A model generated the notes under the pieces. It had not been told where the DNA came from. It did not search any database and was given only the letters and a program-made list of their open reading frames with translations. The translations under genes were made by a program, and so were the position numbers. 50,938 nt of DNA from JAAYJR01 sp964611525 (GTDB lineage Bacteria > Bacteroidota > Bacteroidia > Bacteroidales > Prolixibacteraceae): the NCBI GenBank assembly GCA_964611525.1, contig CAZTAL010000013.1, positions 1 through 50,938 on the forward strand, read 5' to 3'. This document shows positions 18,887 through 26,463 of the stretch, in pieces (within the stretch, counting starts at the first letter, position 1; the number at the start of each line of letters is the position of its first letter).

Positions 18887-19007
18887 GAGGCTGTCTTAAA
18901 AGCTTTGTTGCCGGAAATATTTTAAGTGCGAAGCCGAAATGCCAGATTTACAGAATAAGCGATTCCGGCTTCGTTCTTAAGTAAATGCAGCATTTTAAGG
19001 CAGCTTT
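18887..19007. mobile_element. 121-bp MITE with 15-bp terminal inverted repeats
   Basis: The left end GAGGCTGTCTTAAAA (18887-18901) and right end TTTTAAGGCAGCTTT (18993-19007) are inverted repeats matching at 12 of 15 positions, all differences transitions. They are flanked by a perfect 6-bp direct repeat AATTTT (18881-18886 and 19008-19013), as expected of a target duplication. Inner arms CGAAGCCG (18929-18936) and CGGCTTCG (18966-18973) make the whole element one long imperfect hairpin. There is no coding capacity. The ends look like those of transposons common in Bacteroidota, but the parent family is not assigned. Confidence 0.75.
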
Positions 19008-19020
19008 AATTTTATTTGTT

Positions 19021-19398
19021 GTGAAATTAATATTGTATATTGTATTAGGGGGATTACTTCCGGCTGCCTGTTCAGATACTAAATCGAGGAATCAGGCTGC
19101 CGTTGAAGAACGGGTGATTATGTACTTAACAAGTCCTGAAAATGCACCTGATATTTTTGATTATACCCCTCTTGGTTTTTCCGGGTTGTCTGAATATAAA
19201 AATGACACCCTGGGTTCTGATACATGTTTTTTTATTGAACATGAATATAAGGGATTTAATGTCGCCAATCGTGAAGTAAAAAGAAAAGCTGAAATATATT
19301 TTGACAGCAATTATGAGGTAATTGGATACCGTAATACAATTTATTATAATCCTTTAAATAAGGATTCGCTTAAATCTCTTTATCGAACGAAAAATTAA
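19021..19398 (+). CDS. small exported protein, probable lipoprotein, start altered by MITE
   Basis: I do not recognise the family. From a GTG at 19021 the product is 125 residues, beginning MKLILYIVLGGLLPAACSD, a plausible lipoprotein signal although Pro at -3 of the Cys is unusual. An in-frame ATG at 18985 lies inside the MITE and would add 12 residues derived from the element. The mature part has a conserved-looking core (FIEHEYKGFNVANREVKRKAEIYFDSNYEVIGYRN is split here over residues 75-110) and ends basic. It lies inside the Pho-associated cluster. Its original promoter and start may have been displaced by the insertion. Confidence 0.55.
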   Translation: MKLILYIVLGGLLPAACSDTKSRNQAAVEERVIMYLTSPENAPDIFDYTPLGFSGLSEYKNDTLGSDTCFFIEHEYKGFNVANREVKRKAEIYFDSNYEVIGYRNTIYYNPLNKDSLKSLYRTKN

Positions 19399-19482
19399 AG
19401 ACTGATGATATATTATAATTCTGTTTTCCGAATTAAGGTATTAATCAGATGTTAAAAAGGGAAAATTATTTGTCTGACTTGT

Positions 19483-19500
19483 TTTACAGGTTTATTACAG
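19483..19500 (-). promoter_or_regulatory. Pho-box-like direct repeat, reverse orientation
   Basis: TTTACAG-GTTT-ATTACAG reads on the minus strand as CTGTAAT-AAAC-CTGTAAA: two 7-base half-sites exactly 11 bases apart. It ends 21 bases before the ATG of the MORN-repeat gene. The half-sites are the same as in the array at 19990-20018, but inverted. Confidence 0.45.
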
Positions 19501-19521
19501 AAAGATCAAAATAGGTTACAT

Positions 19522-19977
19522 ATGAGAAAAATATTAATGGCAATTGTAGGTGTAATTTTATCTGTTACTGCATTTGCACAGGATTTAAAAGAGGTTGACG
19601 GCATTTATTATGACCGTTCAGGTCCTTATAGTGGCATCTACAGGACATATTACGATAATGGCCGGACGGAAATTATTATGAAGTTAAAAGACGGCAAAAA
19701 GCACGGTAAAATAAAAATGTTTTTTGATAGTGGTCAGTTGAATGAAATACGTTCCTACAAGAATAACCGGATGCACGGAAGATGGGTAATATATAATAAG
19801 GATAACGTCAAAGTTTCGGAAGCTCGTTACAAGAATGGAAAAAAACATGGAACATGGCGTATATGGAACGATGGGGGAGACCTTCTGTACGTGCTCCATT
19901 ATAATAACGGGAAGAAATGTGGCACTTGGAAAAGGTTTGATGAGACAGGCAGGTTGGTTAATGAAAGGTCATACTGA
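19522..19977 (+). CDS. exported MORN_2-repeat protein
   Basis: It is a 151-residue secreted protein. The signal peptide MRKILMAIVGVILSVTAFAQ is followed by about five tandem repeats of roughly 22 residues built on Y-x-NGK-x-HG-x-W/I-x-x-[WF] (DGKKHGKIKMFF, NNRMHGRWVIY, NGKKHGTWRIW, NGKKCGTWKRF). This is the MORN_2 family, often labelled YwqK-like antitoxin in databases. No toxin gene is next to it, so I would not infer a toxin-antitoxin role. A reversed Pho-like site lies immediately upstream. Confidence 0.8.
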   Translation: MRKILMAIVGVILSVTAFAQDLKEVDGIYYDRSGPYSGIYRTYYDNGRTEIIMKLKDGKKHGKIKMFFDSGQLNEIRSYKNNRMHGRWVIYNKDNVKVSEARYKNGKKHGTWRIWNDGGDLLYVLHYNNGKKCGTWKRFDETGRLVNERSY

Positions 19978-19989
19978 TATAAGGAATAA

Positions 19990-20018
19990 ATGTAATAAAA
20001 CTGTAATATTTCTGTAAT
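19990..20018 (+). promoter_or_regulatory. triple Pho-box-like repeat
   Basis: Half-sites ATGTAAT (19990), CTGTAAT (20001) and CTGTAAT (20012) follow one another with an 11-bp period and 4-base AT spacers. A TATTTTTA element close to the TAnnTTTG consensus begins at 20040, so the last half-site covers the expected -33 region. That is the arrangement of PhoB-activated promoters. The regulated gene starts at 20115. Confidence 0.65.
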
Positions 20019-20114
20019 TACGGTTTAACAGCACTACCGTATTTTTACATTAAGAAATTTTAAAAAGTTCTATCAAATTCCGGGTGGATAAAATTATAAA
20101 TGTAAAATATAGAA

Positions 20115-20468
20115 ATGATGAAAAATTTATTATTAGGTTTTTTGGCGGTTATGCTGACATTGACAGTTACAGCAAAAGATAAGGAAGGAGATACTCCTGC
20201 CGATTCTGATAATACTGCAACAGTAGCTCTCTCAGGAACAGTCTGTGATTATGATTCAGGGGAGTTGTTAGTCGGAGTTGAGATTACACTTGACAAGTCT
20301 GGCAAAAAAACATATACCGATTTGGACGGCAACTTTACATTTAAAAATATCAAACCGGGTGAATATCAACTGGTTAGTAACTATATTTCTTACGAAAAAG
20401 CTACTGAAGTCATTAATCTGGATACAAAAAATAACGAAGTAAAAATCAAAATGGAAACTTCCAAATAA
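20115..20468 (+). CDS. exported stand-alone carboxypeptidase-D-like regulatory domain protein
   Basis: This 117-residue secreted protein has a signal peptide (about 1-20, ending LTVTAKD), a short acidic linker, and one carboxypeptidase-regulatory-like beta-sandwich (about 38-117). Its TDLDGNFTFKNI and YQLVSNYISYE segments closely parallel TDFDGNFIIRDI and YDLVISFISYE in the N-terminal domain of the TonB receptor 5.7 kb upstream. It therefore looks like that receptor module made as a free protein. It has its own Pho-like promoter and a Rho-independent terminator, so it is a single-gene unit. Function unknown. Confidence 0.8.
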   Translation: MMKNLLLGFLAVMLTLTVTAKDKEGDTPADSDNTATVALSGTVCDYDSGELLVGVEITLDKSGKKTYTDLDGNFTFKNIKPGEYQLVSNYISYEKATEVINLDTKNNEVKIKMETSK

Positions 20469-20503
20469 CTCTCAGATTTCCTTTTACTTCCGTCATTTCC
20501 AAG

Positions 20504-20532
20504 CCGTTTCTTCCCTCAGAAGCGGTTTTTTT
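20504..20532 (+). terminator. Rho-independent terminator
   Basis: The arms CCGTTTCT and AGAAGCGG (one G-T pair) close a 6-base loop and are followed by seven T. It ends the Pho-boxed gene at 20115-20468. Confidence 0.8.
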
Positions 20533-20634
20533 ATTTATAAAATGTGGTTTAATACCCCGACCCCCTAAGATAGAAATTTATAGGTTTACCTGGCAGCCTC
20601 CATTTGATACTTTGGGACTATGCCCCGGAGTAAT

Positions 20635-21753
20635 TTATTTCCATATACCGGCAACAGGCTTTCCACAGAAGCCGCATTTACCATCTACAATATGATTTTG
20701 CAGTATTTTGTATCCACGGCGTTCTATTAATATTTTTTTACAATTTGAACAAATAGTGTTTTCGGCATCTAGTCCTGGAACATTACCTATATATACATGT
20801 TTAAGTCCCTCTTCTACAGCAATTTGACGGGCATTTTTGAGAATATTAACAGGTGTAGGAGGCAATTGAGTAAGTTTATAGGAAGGATAAAAACGGCTGA
20901 AATGGAGAGGAGTTTCTTCGAAGCCATTTTTTAGAAGCCAGTCGCACATCCTGCGAATCATATCCATATCGTCTGTCCATGATGGAACAATCAGGTTGGT
21001 TATTTCCAGCCACACCCCCTGTTCTTTGATAGTCAATAAGGTGTCCAGAACCGGTTGCAATTTGCCTGCATTAAGTCTCATGTATATTTCATCGCTGAAA
21101 GATTTTAAGTCCACATTAGCTGCGTCTATCACTTTACACAATTTAAGCAGCGGATCACGATTAACATATCCTGCTGTTACTATAACATTTTTAATACCTG
21201 CCTGTCTTGCAAGGACAGAGGAATCATGGGTATATTCATAAAAAGTTATAGGTTCGGAATAAGTATAAGCAATTGATTCACATTTATTTTTTATACATGA
21301 TTCTATTAGTTTATCAGGAAGCAGATCGTAATTTTGAGTTTCTGCCGGGCTTTTTTGGGAGATAGTCCAGTTCTGGCAGTTCAGGCAGGCAAGATTGCAT
21401 CCTGCTGTTGCTATTGAAAAGGCTCTGCTACCCGGAAAAAAATGCATAAATGGCTTTTTTTCAATAGGATCGATATGCACGGCACAGGGATTTCCATATG
21501 CAATTGTATACAATTTACCGTTTTTATTTATACGGTTACGGCAGTCGCCGGCCTCGCCTTCTTTTATATCGCATTCGTTAGGGCATATCTGGCAGCGGAT
21601 TCCCTTTGGTGTTTCAATATAAAACATGGCTTCTTTTGTCCATTTTTCTCCAACCTGAGAGGAAAATCCCTTTGTACCGGAAACCTTTTTTCCGGAAAAA
21701 CAAATTCCACCTGCTCCCCAAAGTACTGTTTTCAAAAAATATCTTTTATCCAT
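20635..21753 (-). CDS. amrS: AmmeMemoRadiSam-system radical SAM enzyme
   Basis: It is a 372-residue radical SAM protein of the PflA-like AmrS group. The iron-sulfur motif is CNLACLNCQNW (Cys-x3-Cys-x2-Cys). It is preceded by the family's N-terminal Cys cluster (CQICPNECDIKEG, then DCRNR) and followed by AYTYSEPITFYEY and a C-terminal zinc-ribbon-like segment (CSNCKK and CGFCGKP). The N-terminus (KRYFLKTVLWGAGG) resembles a Tat or membrane-anchor signal. The usual AmrA/AmrB (AMMECR1/Memo) partners are not in this window. It lies 43 bases after a spermidine-synthase-like membrane protein and is probably co-transcribed. The physiological reaction of AmrS is not settled. Confidence 0.85.
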   Translation of the reverse strand: MDKRYFLKTVLWGAGGICFSGKKVSGTKGFSSQVGEKWTKEAMFYIETPKGIRCQICPNECDIKEGEAGDCRNRINKNGKLYTIAYGNPCAVHIDPIEKKPFMHFFPGSRAFSIATAGCNLACLNCQNWTISQKSPAETQNYDLLPDKLIESCIKNKCESIAYTYSEPITFYEYTHDSSVLARQAGIKNVIVTAGYVNRDPLLKLCKVIDAANVDLKSFSDEIYMRLNAGKLQPVLDTLLTIKEQGVWLEITNLIVPSWTDDMDMIRRMCDWLLKNGFEETPLHFSRFYPSYKLTQLPPTPVNILKNARQIAVEEGLKHVYIGNVPGLDAENTICSNCKKILIERRGYKILQNHIVDGKCGFCGKPVAGIWK

Positions 21754-21796
21754 CTGTTTTAAATTTTGTAATTCTATTTAAAAAAGTAATTAAATA

Positions 21797-24307
21797 TCAT
21801 GCACCTGACATCATAAAAATTTGTTTTTTCCGGGCAGAAAAAGCAATGGTTCCGCTCAATAGATTTAATCCGGCCACAATAAAACAAGTAGTTGTCAGTC
21901 CCCAAACAGGGATTAATAAAAGTGCTGTAAAATATGCACCGAATGCAGAGCCGGCAAGATCAGTGCTGTAATTAACGCCTGATGTTTCACTATAACTTAT
22001 CCTTCGCAATTTTGATGCCAGGTTAAATTCGAGACCTATACCAAAAGCCAGTGCAAACACAAGGAAAAAGAATATCATCTGAAGCAAGGCGATATATCCT
22101 GAGATGAAACTGATAAGGTTTATTAGCAGAGGCAATAACATTGCAAATGCAGCAAGAATAAATTGCAGGCGGTAGTAATTTTTTACCTGATTTGTTTTGG
22201 TAATTTCATAACTGCGGTAACTCCCAGCAGCCAGGCCACCCATAAATGCAGTAAAGAAAAATGCCGATGCCAGATAAATGCTTCCCACAAAAATCTGGTA
22301 TGCAAGCATCATGGTAATTTCGAGTGAAGAAGCAGTAAAACCTCCTGTGTATAATCCTGCAGTTAGTGCATTTTGTCTTAAAAAAATGATTATAAATAAC
22401 AGTGCCGGTATAATCATAAGCAACTTGTAACTGACATCAAAATGACTTAGCCAGTGATAAGACTGTTTTATAAACATATAAGGCTGAAAATCATGGTTTA
22501 TTTTTGCCCCGGCATTAAACTTTTCAATTGTATTGCTACTCCTTAATTTCAATAGTTCATCATCTAAGTAATACTGATTGACATATTCGGTTTCGATTCC
22601 CTTTTTTTGAATACATTCGGTAATATCATGGGAAAGGGTATTATCGGAAGCCAGATAGTAATTTTTTTCTCCCGGCACATAAAGCATGTTTTGAAAGTGT
22701 AATGACAATGTTTTCCATAGTGAGGAGTGAACATCCAAAGCGTTTTCTTCTGCATAATTAACAGTGGAAGGCAGACTGGTGCTGACTATACTGCCAGGAT
22801 TGCAGTGCCGTTTAATAATACTGAAAAACTCATCAGTGTAAAAACGGTTGTATCCTAAAGTTGACGGGGCAGGAAGATTAAGCAGAATAACATCATATTC
22901 TTCCTCTGTCCTTTTCAGATAAGTTCGGATATCGGATTTAATTATTTCAACTTCGTCATTATTATATTTATCTGATGTTAGGTTTTGCCAATGAATGAAA
23001 ATTTCAGGATTGTTTTCAAGATAGGTTATTTTTTTTACGTCATATTTAATTATTTCTTCTGTCATTCCTGCTATTCCACCGGATATTAACAAAATTTTTT
23101 TGGGATTTTTATGGCGTGCCATGGCAAAATGCACTGCTTCTTCATTTACGATCATATTTTCAGTATAGAACTGAAGAGCATTGTTTTCATAAAAGTTAAA
23201 TTGTCCTGCCTGTTTTGTCACAACCAGGTTTCCATAGCGTGTACTATGATTTAGTATGATTTTTTGATTAGGGAATAATATTTTTTTTATTTTCGTGTCG
23301 GGTCGGAATAAAAATATTATTAAAGGTAACAGTAGCCCGGTGGACAGGAATAAAATTATTTTTGTTCTGCAGGTATTAAAGTGTATCAATGCACCTGCAA
23401 TTAGAATAATGCCGGTAGTCAGGCCGATAATTTGTATTGAAGTGAAAAATCTTCCCAACAGTAAACTAAATAGTAAACCACCGGTAAGACTACCAAATGA
23501 TTCGAGGGCATATGCTTTTCCAATTAGGTTTTTATTACTGATTTTTGAGAAAAGAGACGAGAAAGCAGTAAAAAGATAACCAGAAAGGAAGCAAACGGGG
23601 AAAAGCAACAGTAATGCTCCAATAATAGTACTGTCTAATCCTGCTAGTGTTCCCGGAGGGAATAATAAATATTTCAACCAGTAAAGGAGTCCTACCATTA
23701 TTGCGGGCAGTAAAGCCAGAGAAGAAAGCATTGTTATTCCTCTGTTCAGGTTAAAAGAATCAGAAATATTTTTTCTGCCGGTAAATGCACCCCATCCCGT
23801 CAATAACATCCAGTTGGCCATAACGATTCCCAACACCAGTTCATTTCCGGATAATACACTTATAAATTCCCGGATAAAAACTATCTGGTTGATTATCGAT
23901 ACCGCCCCTAAAAGCAATAATAATGCAGGATATTTTGCCGGACTTTCCATTGGACGCTCTTTGATAATTTTTTTGGTATGTTTTTTTTGAATTTTACTGA
24001 GCCAAGGGAAATAGTAACTTAAATGAGAGAAAAAATGAAAAAAAGATATTAGTGCCATGGCAATGCCAAAATTTACATGCCATTTTAAATATTGTTCATA
24101 GTTGGGGATATCAATTTTGTAGTTAATTTTTACGACGCTTACGAGTCCAAATATTCCTGCAACTAAAAAAGTGGCCAAAAGTATATAGTTCCAGAATTTT
24201 AAATAGGTCCTGTGGGGAAAAATATTCCAATATGAAAACAGCCAGGTTATAAAATAACATGTAAAGATTATAACAGAAATCGTTATGAGTGGATAGGCAG
24301 TATTCAT
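21797..24307 (-). CDS. polytopic membrane protein with spermidine-synthase-like domain
   Basis: This 836-residue inner-membrane protein has four parts. (a) An N-terminal block of helices at about 7-27, 39-60 and 77-102; the third carries His77, His91 and His95, the 14-residue His spacing of b-type haem helices. (b) An MFS-like membrane half (about 128-345). (c) A soluble Rossmann domain like spermidine synthases (about 355-600). (d) More helices to the end. The synthase domain is degenerate: the GGGDG cofactor loop is SGGIAG, and the catalytic Asp region reads LLNLPAPSTLGYNRFY. A polyamine aminopropyltransferase activity is therefore doubtful. Fused MFS/spermidine-synthase proteins are widespread but mostly uncharacterised. 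Confidence 0.75.
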   Translation of the reverse strand: MNTAYPLITISVIIFTCYFITWLFSYWNIFPHRTYLKFWNYILLATFLVAGIFGLVSVVKINYKIDIPNYEQYLKWHVNFGIAMALISFFHFFSHLSYYFPWLSKIQKKHTKKIIKERPMESPAKYPALLLLLGAVSIINQIVFIREFISVLSGNELVLGIVMANWMLLTGWGAFTGRKNISDSFNLNRGITMLSSLALLPAIMVGLLYWLKYLLFPPGTLAGLDSTIIGALLLLFPVCFLSGYLFTAFSSLFSKISNKNLIGKAYALESFGSLTGGLLFSLLLGRFFTSIQIIGLTTGIILIAGALIHFNTCRTKIILFLSTGLLLPLIIFLFRPDTKIKKILFPNQKIILNHSTRYGNLVVTKQAGQFNFYENNALQFYTENMIVNEEAVHFAMARHKNPKKILLISGGIAGMTEEIIKYDVKKITYLENNPEIFIHWQNLTSDKYNNDEVEIIKSDIRTYLKRTEEEYDVILLNLPAPSTLGYNRFYTDEFFSIIKRHCNPGSIVSTSLPSTVNYAEENALDVHSSLWKTLSLHFQNMLYVPGEKNYYLASDNTLSHDITECIQKKGIETEYVNQYYLDDELLKLRSSNTIEKFNAGAKINHDFQPYMFIKQSYHWLSHFDVSYKLLMIIPALLFIIIFLRQNALTAGLYTGGFTASSLEITMMLAYQIFVGSIYLASAFFFTAFMGGLAAGSYRSYEITKTNQVKNYYRLQFILAAFAMLLPLLINLISFISGYIALLQMIFFFLVFALAFGIGLEFNLASKLRRISYSETSGVNYSTDLAGSAFGAYFTALLLIPVWGLTTTCFIVAGLNLLSGTIAFSARKKQIFMMSGA

Positions 24308-24571
24308 TTTTTATACTTATGCCGGGTTTTTAAAAATAAACGTGGCTTAGCAGGTTCGGGACTTTATTATTTTATCTTTTGATAGCCCGTGGTATGCTTT
24401 AAAGATACAATTTATATCTGCATAACCTGGGAATATAAAAGAATGCTTCATGGTGTAGTAGAATAATTAAAACTATAAATTTAATATATAAGTTACAATT
24501 TTTATTATTTTTGATAATACTATTACAATATTTTTTTTAAAAAGTACCCATATACACTTCACATAATATAA
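24308..24571. other. AT-rich intergenic stretch
   Basis: Upstream of the spermidine-synthase-like gene (leftward) and of a decayed gene (rightward). I see no gene, strong promoter or repeat here. Confidence 0.4.
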
Positions 24572-24763
24572 TTTAAAAATTTTCCGGGAATAATATTTAT
24601 CGCATAATTATCATCCGGATGCGGAGAGTCTTCCAAAATAGAAGAGGCCGGAGAAAGAGATTGTAACTATCATGTTGCAGCATATGTTTGGCCTTCCTGT
24701 CATGATGAAGAAATGAGTCGTGAGACTTTTTGGAGTGAAGATAACGGGGAATGGCAAATATGA
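24572..24763 (+). pseudogene. remnant of a secreted GH99-like lipoprotein
   Basis: One frame reads FKNFPGIIFIA, a TAA stop, then LSSGCGESSK and onward to YHVAAYVWPSCHDEE and FWSEDNGEWQI before TGA at 24761. The first part is a lipoprotein signal peptide with its start codon lost and an in-frame stop (24605-24607). The second resembles the N-terminus of Bacteroidota GH71/GH99-like proteins (AAYxWPS, then a GEW motif). Only about 50 codons survive; the rest is absent. It is too short for an ordinary ORF caller. The family assignment rests on memory of that motif. A lost glycosidase would fit the sugar-metabolism genes next door. Confidence 0.5.
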
Positions 24764-24965
24764 CAGGTATTTAATCAGATAATTATGTCGGCAAAAGAAC
24801 CCAGCACAAATAAGTAATTCATTTTAAAAGAATGACTCCACTCTCTTATGTAACTTCTTTTTTCAATTTATTTTTCTTGGGACTATATTGCCAGATAATG
24901 TGGGACTAAAAAGTATATTTCATCTCATTATAATTGTTTATTTTAACGGTATGAGATGGAACTCG
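24764..24965. other. intergenic stretch with an inverted repeat
   Basis: CATCTCAT (24921-24928) and ATGAGATG (24951-24958) form a perfect 8-bp dyad separated by 22 AT-rich bases, immediately after the end of the decayed stress-protein gene. It may be its old terminator. Nothing else is recognisable. Confidence 0.35.
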
Positions 24966-25373
24966 TCATTTATAATGTTTCTCCTGTGTGAACGATAGTA
25001 CATGACTCGTTTCATCATTAGAATCTGATAAATAATGATTTTCGCCAAGGATAATCATTAACGCCCCTGTTTCTTTTGCTATTTTAAGTATTTTCTGATA
25101 AGGTTTTCCCCGTTCAACTTTTGTTTTGATATTAATTTTTTTATTTTTTTGTGATAACGAATTTGCCAGTTTATACATTTTTTCTTTTGCTTCATCAGTA
25201 ATTTTAACAAGATGGTCACCTGAAGAAAAAAATTGTGCAAGCAATCAGGGTGTATCGATCACGCACAATAATATAAGGCCTGCATTAAATTTTTCAGCCA
25301 TCAAACGGGCATAATTGGCTGCTTTAACAGAAGGCGCTTGAAAATCAAAAGGGACTAAAATATTTTTTTCCAT
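24966..25373 (-). pseudogene. universal stress protein (UspA family) with in-frame stop
   Basis: From ATG at 25373 the frame reads MEKNILVPFDFQAPSVKAAN, then a typical Usp core ending LILLCVIDTP, then TGA at 25247-25245, and continues in the same frame with LLAQFFSSGDHLV and on to KETGALMIILGENH. The N-terminal half is a standard UspA domain. A single nonsense change splits it, and the C-terminus lacks the usual G-x2-G-x9-G-S/T nucleotide motif, so the gene is decaying. Its ATG overlaps the stop of the upstream isomerase (TGATG), so it was translationally coupled. The 92-codon downstream frame from TTG is not a credible separate gene. Confidence 0.75.
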
Positions 25374-26296
25374 CAAATCTCAAATGAATCTACTTTTTTA
25401 TAGGCTTCAATCAGGGCTTTCTCTCCTTCAATCCCCTTTATTGAATTTCCATGCTCCATGCCCATGACACCTTTAAATCCTTTATTGTAAATATATTTGA
25501 ACACATTTTTATAGTTAATTTCTCCGGTAGTAGGTTCTTTTCTTCCGGGATTATCCCCAATCTGAAAGTAAGAAATTTCATCCCAGGTGAGCCCAATATT
25601 ATGAATCAGATTACCCTCATTTTTCTGCATGTGGTAAATATCGTACAAAATTTTACAGGCCGAACTATTCACTGCTTTGCAGATCATGTAAGTTTGTTCT
25701 GAGGTACGTAAATAGAGATCAGGAGAATCAGAAAGCGGTTCAAGGACCATTACCAGGCCATGCGGTTCTAAAATCTCCGCTCCCCGGCGCAGGGCTTCAA
25801 TAACATTGGCATCCTGAATTCCTGTGGGCAGCTTGCGTTCAAAGCCACCCGGAACTACAGTCATCCATTTGGCATTTGTACGTTTAGCCACGTCAACCGC
25901 CCTTCGGCAGCCATCCAAAAATATATCGATAAATTCGGGTTTCCCTGCAGCCAGGGTATTCGCCATATTTCCACCTTTGTCAATCACAAAAACTCCCATC
26001 GTCATATTAAGCCTGGCAAGTGTTTCACCAATTTTTGACTGCATATTTTTGTCTCTCTTCATCATTCCGTTATCCTCAAAGGCAGTAAAACCCTGATCAG
26101 CCATAAATTTTATCTGATCGATTAAATCCTTTCCGGAGCTGTTTTCAAACATGCCGAAATGAGGAGCATACTTTAACTTGAATTTAATTTCGTTCGGGGC
26201 AACCGGCTCCGAAGCACCTACACTAAAAGCACTGCCAATTCCGGTCATTGCAATAGAGCTGGCCGCAGCATTTTTAATAAAGTTTCTTCTTTTCAT
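25373..26296 (-). CDS. exported TIM-barrel isomerase (hydroxypyruvate-isomerase-like)
   Basis: This 307-residue protein of the xylose-isomerase-like TIM-barrel superfamily has a twin-arginine-type signal (KRRNFIKNAAASSIAMTGIG), so it should act outside the cytoplasm. Likely metal ligands are Glu in MVLEPLSD, Asp in KILYDIYHM, a Gln/Asp pair in YFQIGDNPGR and Glu in GVMGMEHG, as in hydroxypyruvate isomerase. It overlaps the decayed Usp gene by one base and is divergent from a Gfo/Idh/MocA oxidoreductase. Such pairs commonly handle oxidised or keto-sugars in Bacteroidota. Substrate unknown. Confidence 0.85.
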   Translation of the reverse strand: MKRRNFIKNAAASSIAMTGIGSAFSVGASEPVAPNEIKFKLKYAPHFGMFENSSGKDLIDQIKFMADQGFTAFEDNGMMKRDKNMQSKIGETLARLNMTMGVFVIDKGGNMANTLAAGKPEFIDIFLDGCRRAVDVAKRTNAKWMTVVPGGFERKLPTGIQDANVIEALRRGAEILEPHGLVMVLEPLSDSPDLYLRTSEQTYMICKAVNSSACKILYDIYHMQKNEGNLIHNIGLTWDEISYFQIGDNPGRKEPTTGEINYKNVFKYIYNKGFKGVMGMEHGNSIKGIEGEKALIEAYKKVDSFEI

Positions 26297-26463
26297 TGCT
26301 TATATGATTTTAATACATTATTGTTTTAACTGGCTAAAATTAATGAAATGTTCCTAAAATCCATCAAATAATTATGTAGTTCTTTTGAGGAAGATTTTTG
26401 TTTCCTTCGAAAAGAGTTGTTAATTTTAAAGTCATTTTTTGAATCAATATAAACTTTATTATT

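Noticed and set aside
18985..19020. ATG at 18985 as the true start of the small exported protein
   Set aside because: It lies within the MITE; the signal peptide begins at the GTG at 19021.
19522..19977. MORN_2 protein as an antitoxin
   Set aside because: The database label is not supported by context: it has a signal peptide and no toxin-like neighbour.
21797..24307. Functional spermidine synthase call
   Set aside because: The cofactor loop and catalytic Asp region are degenerate and the domain is embedded in a polytopic membrane protein.
24966..25244. 92-codon frame as an independent gene with TTG start
   Set aside because: It begins one codon after the TGA and is the C-terminal part of the broken stress-protein gene.
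25245..25247. In-frame TGA in the stress-protein gene as a selenocysteine codon
   Set aside because: The position has no catalytic role in UspA proteins, and no SECIS-like hairpin follows directly. A nonsense mutation is simpler, and the C-terminus is also degraded.
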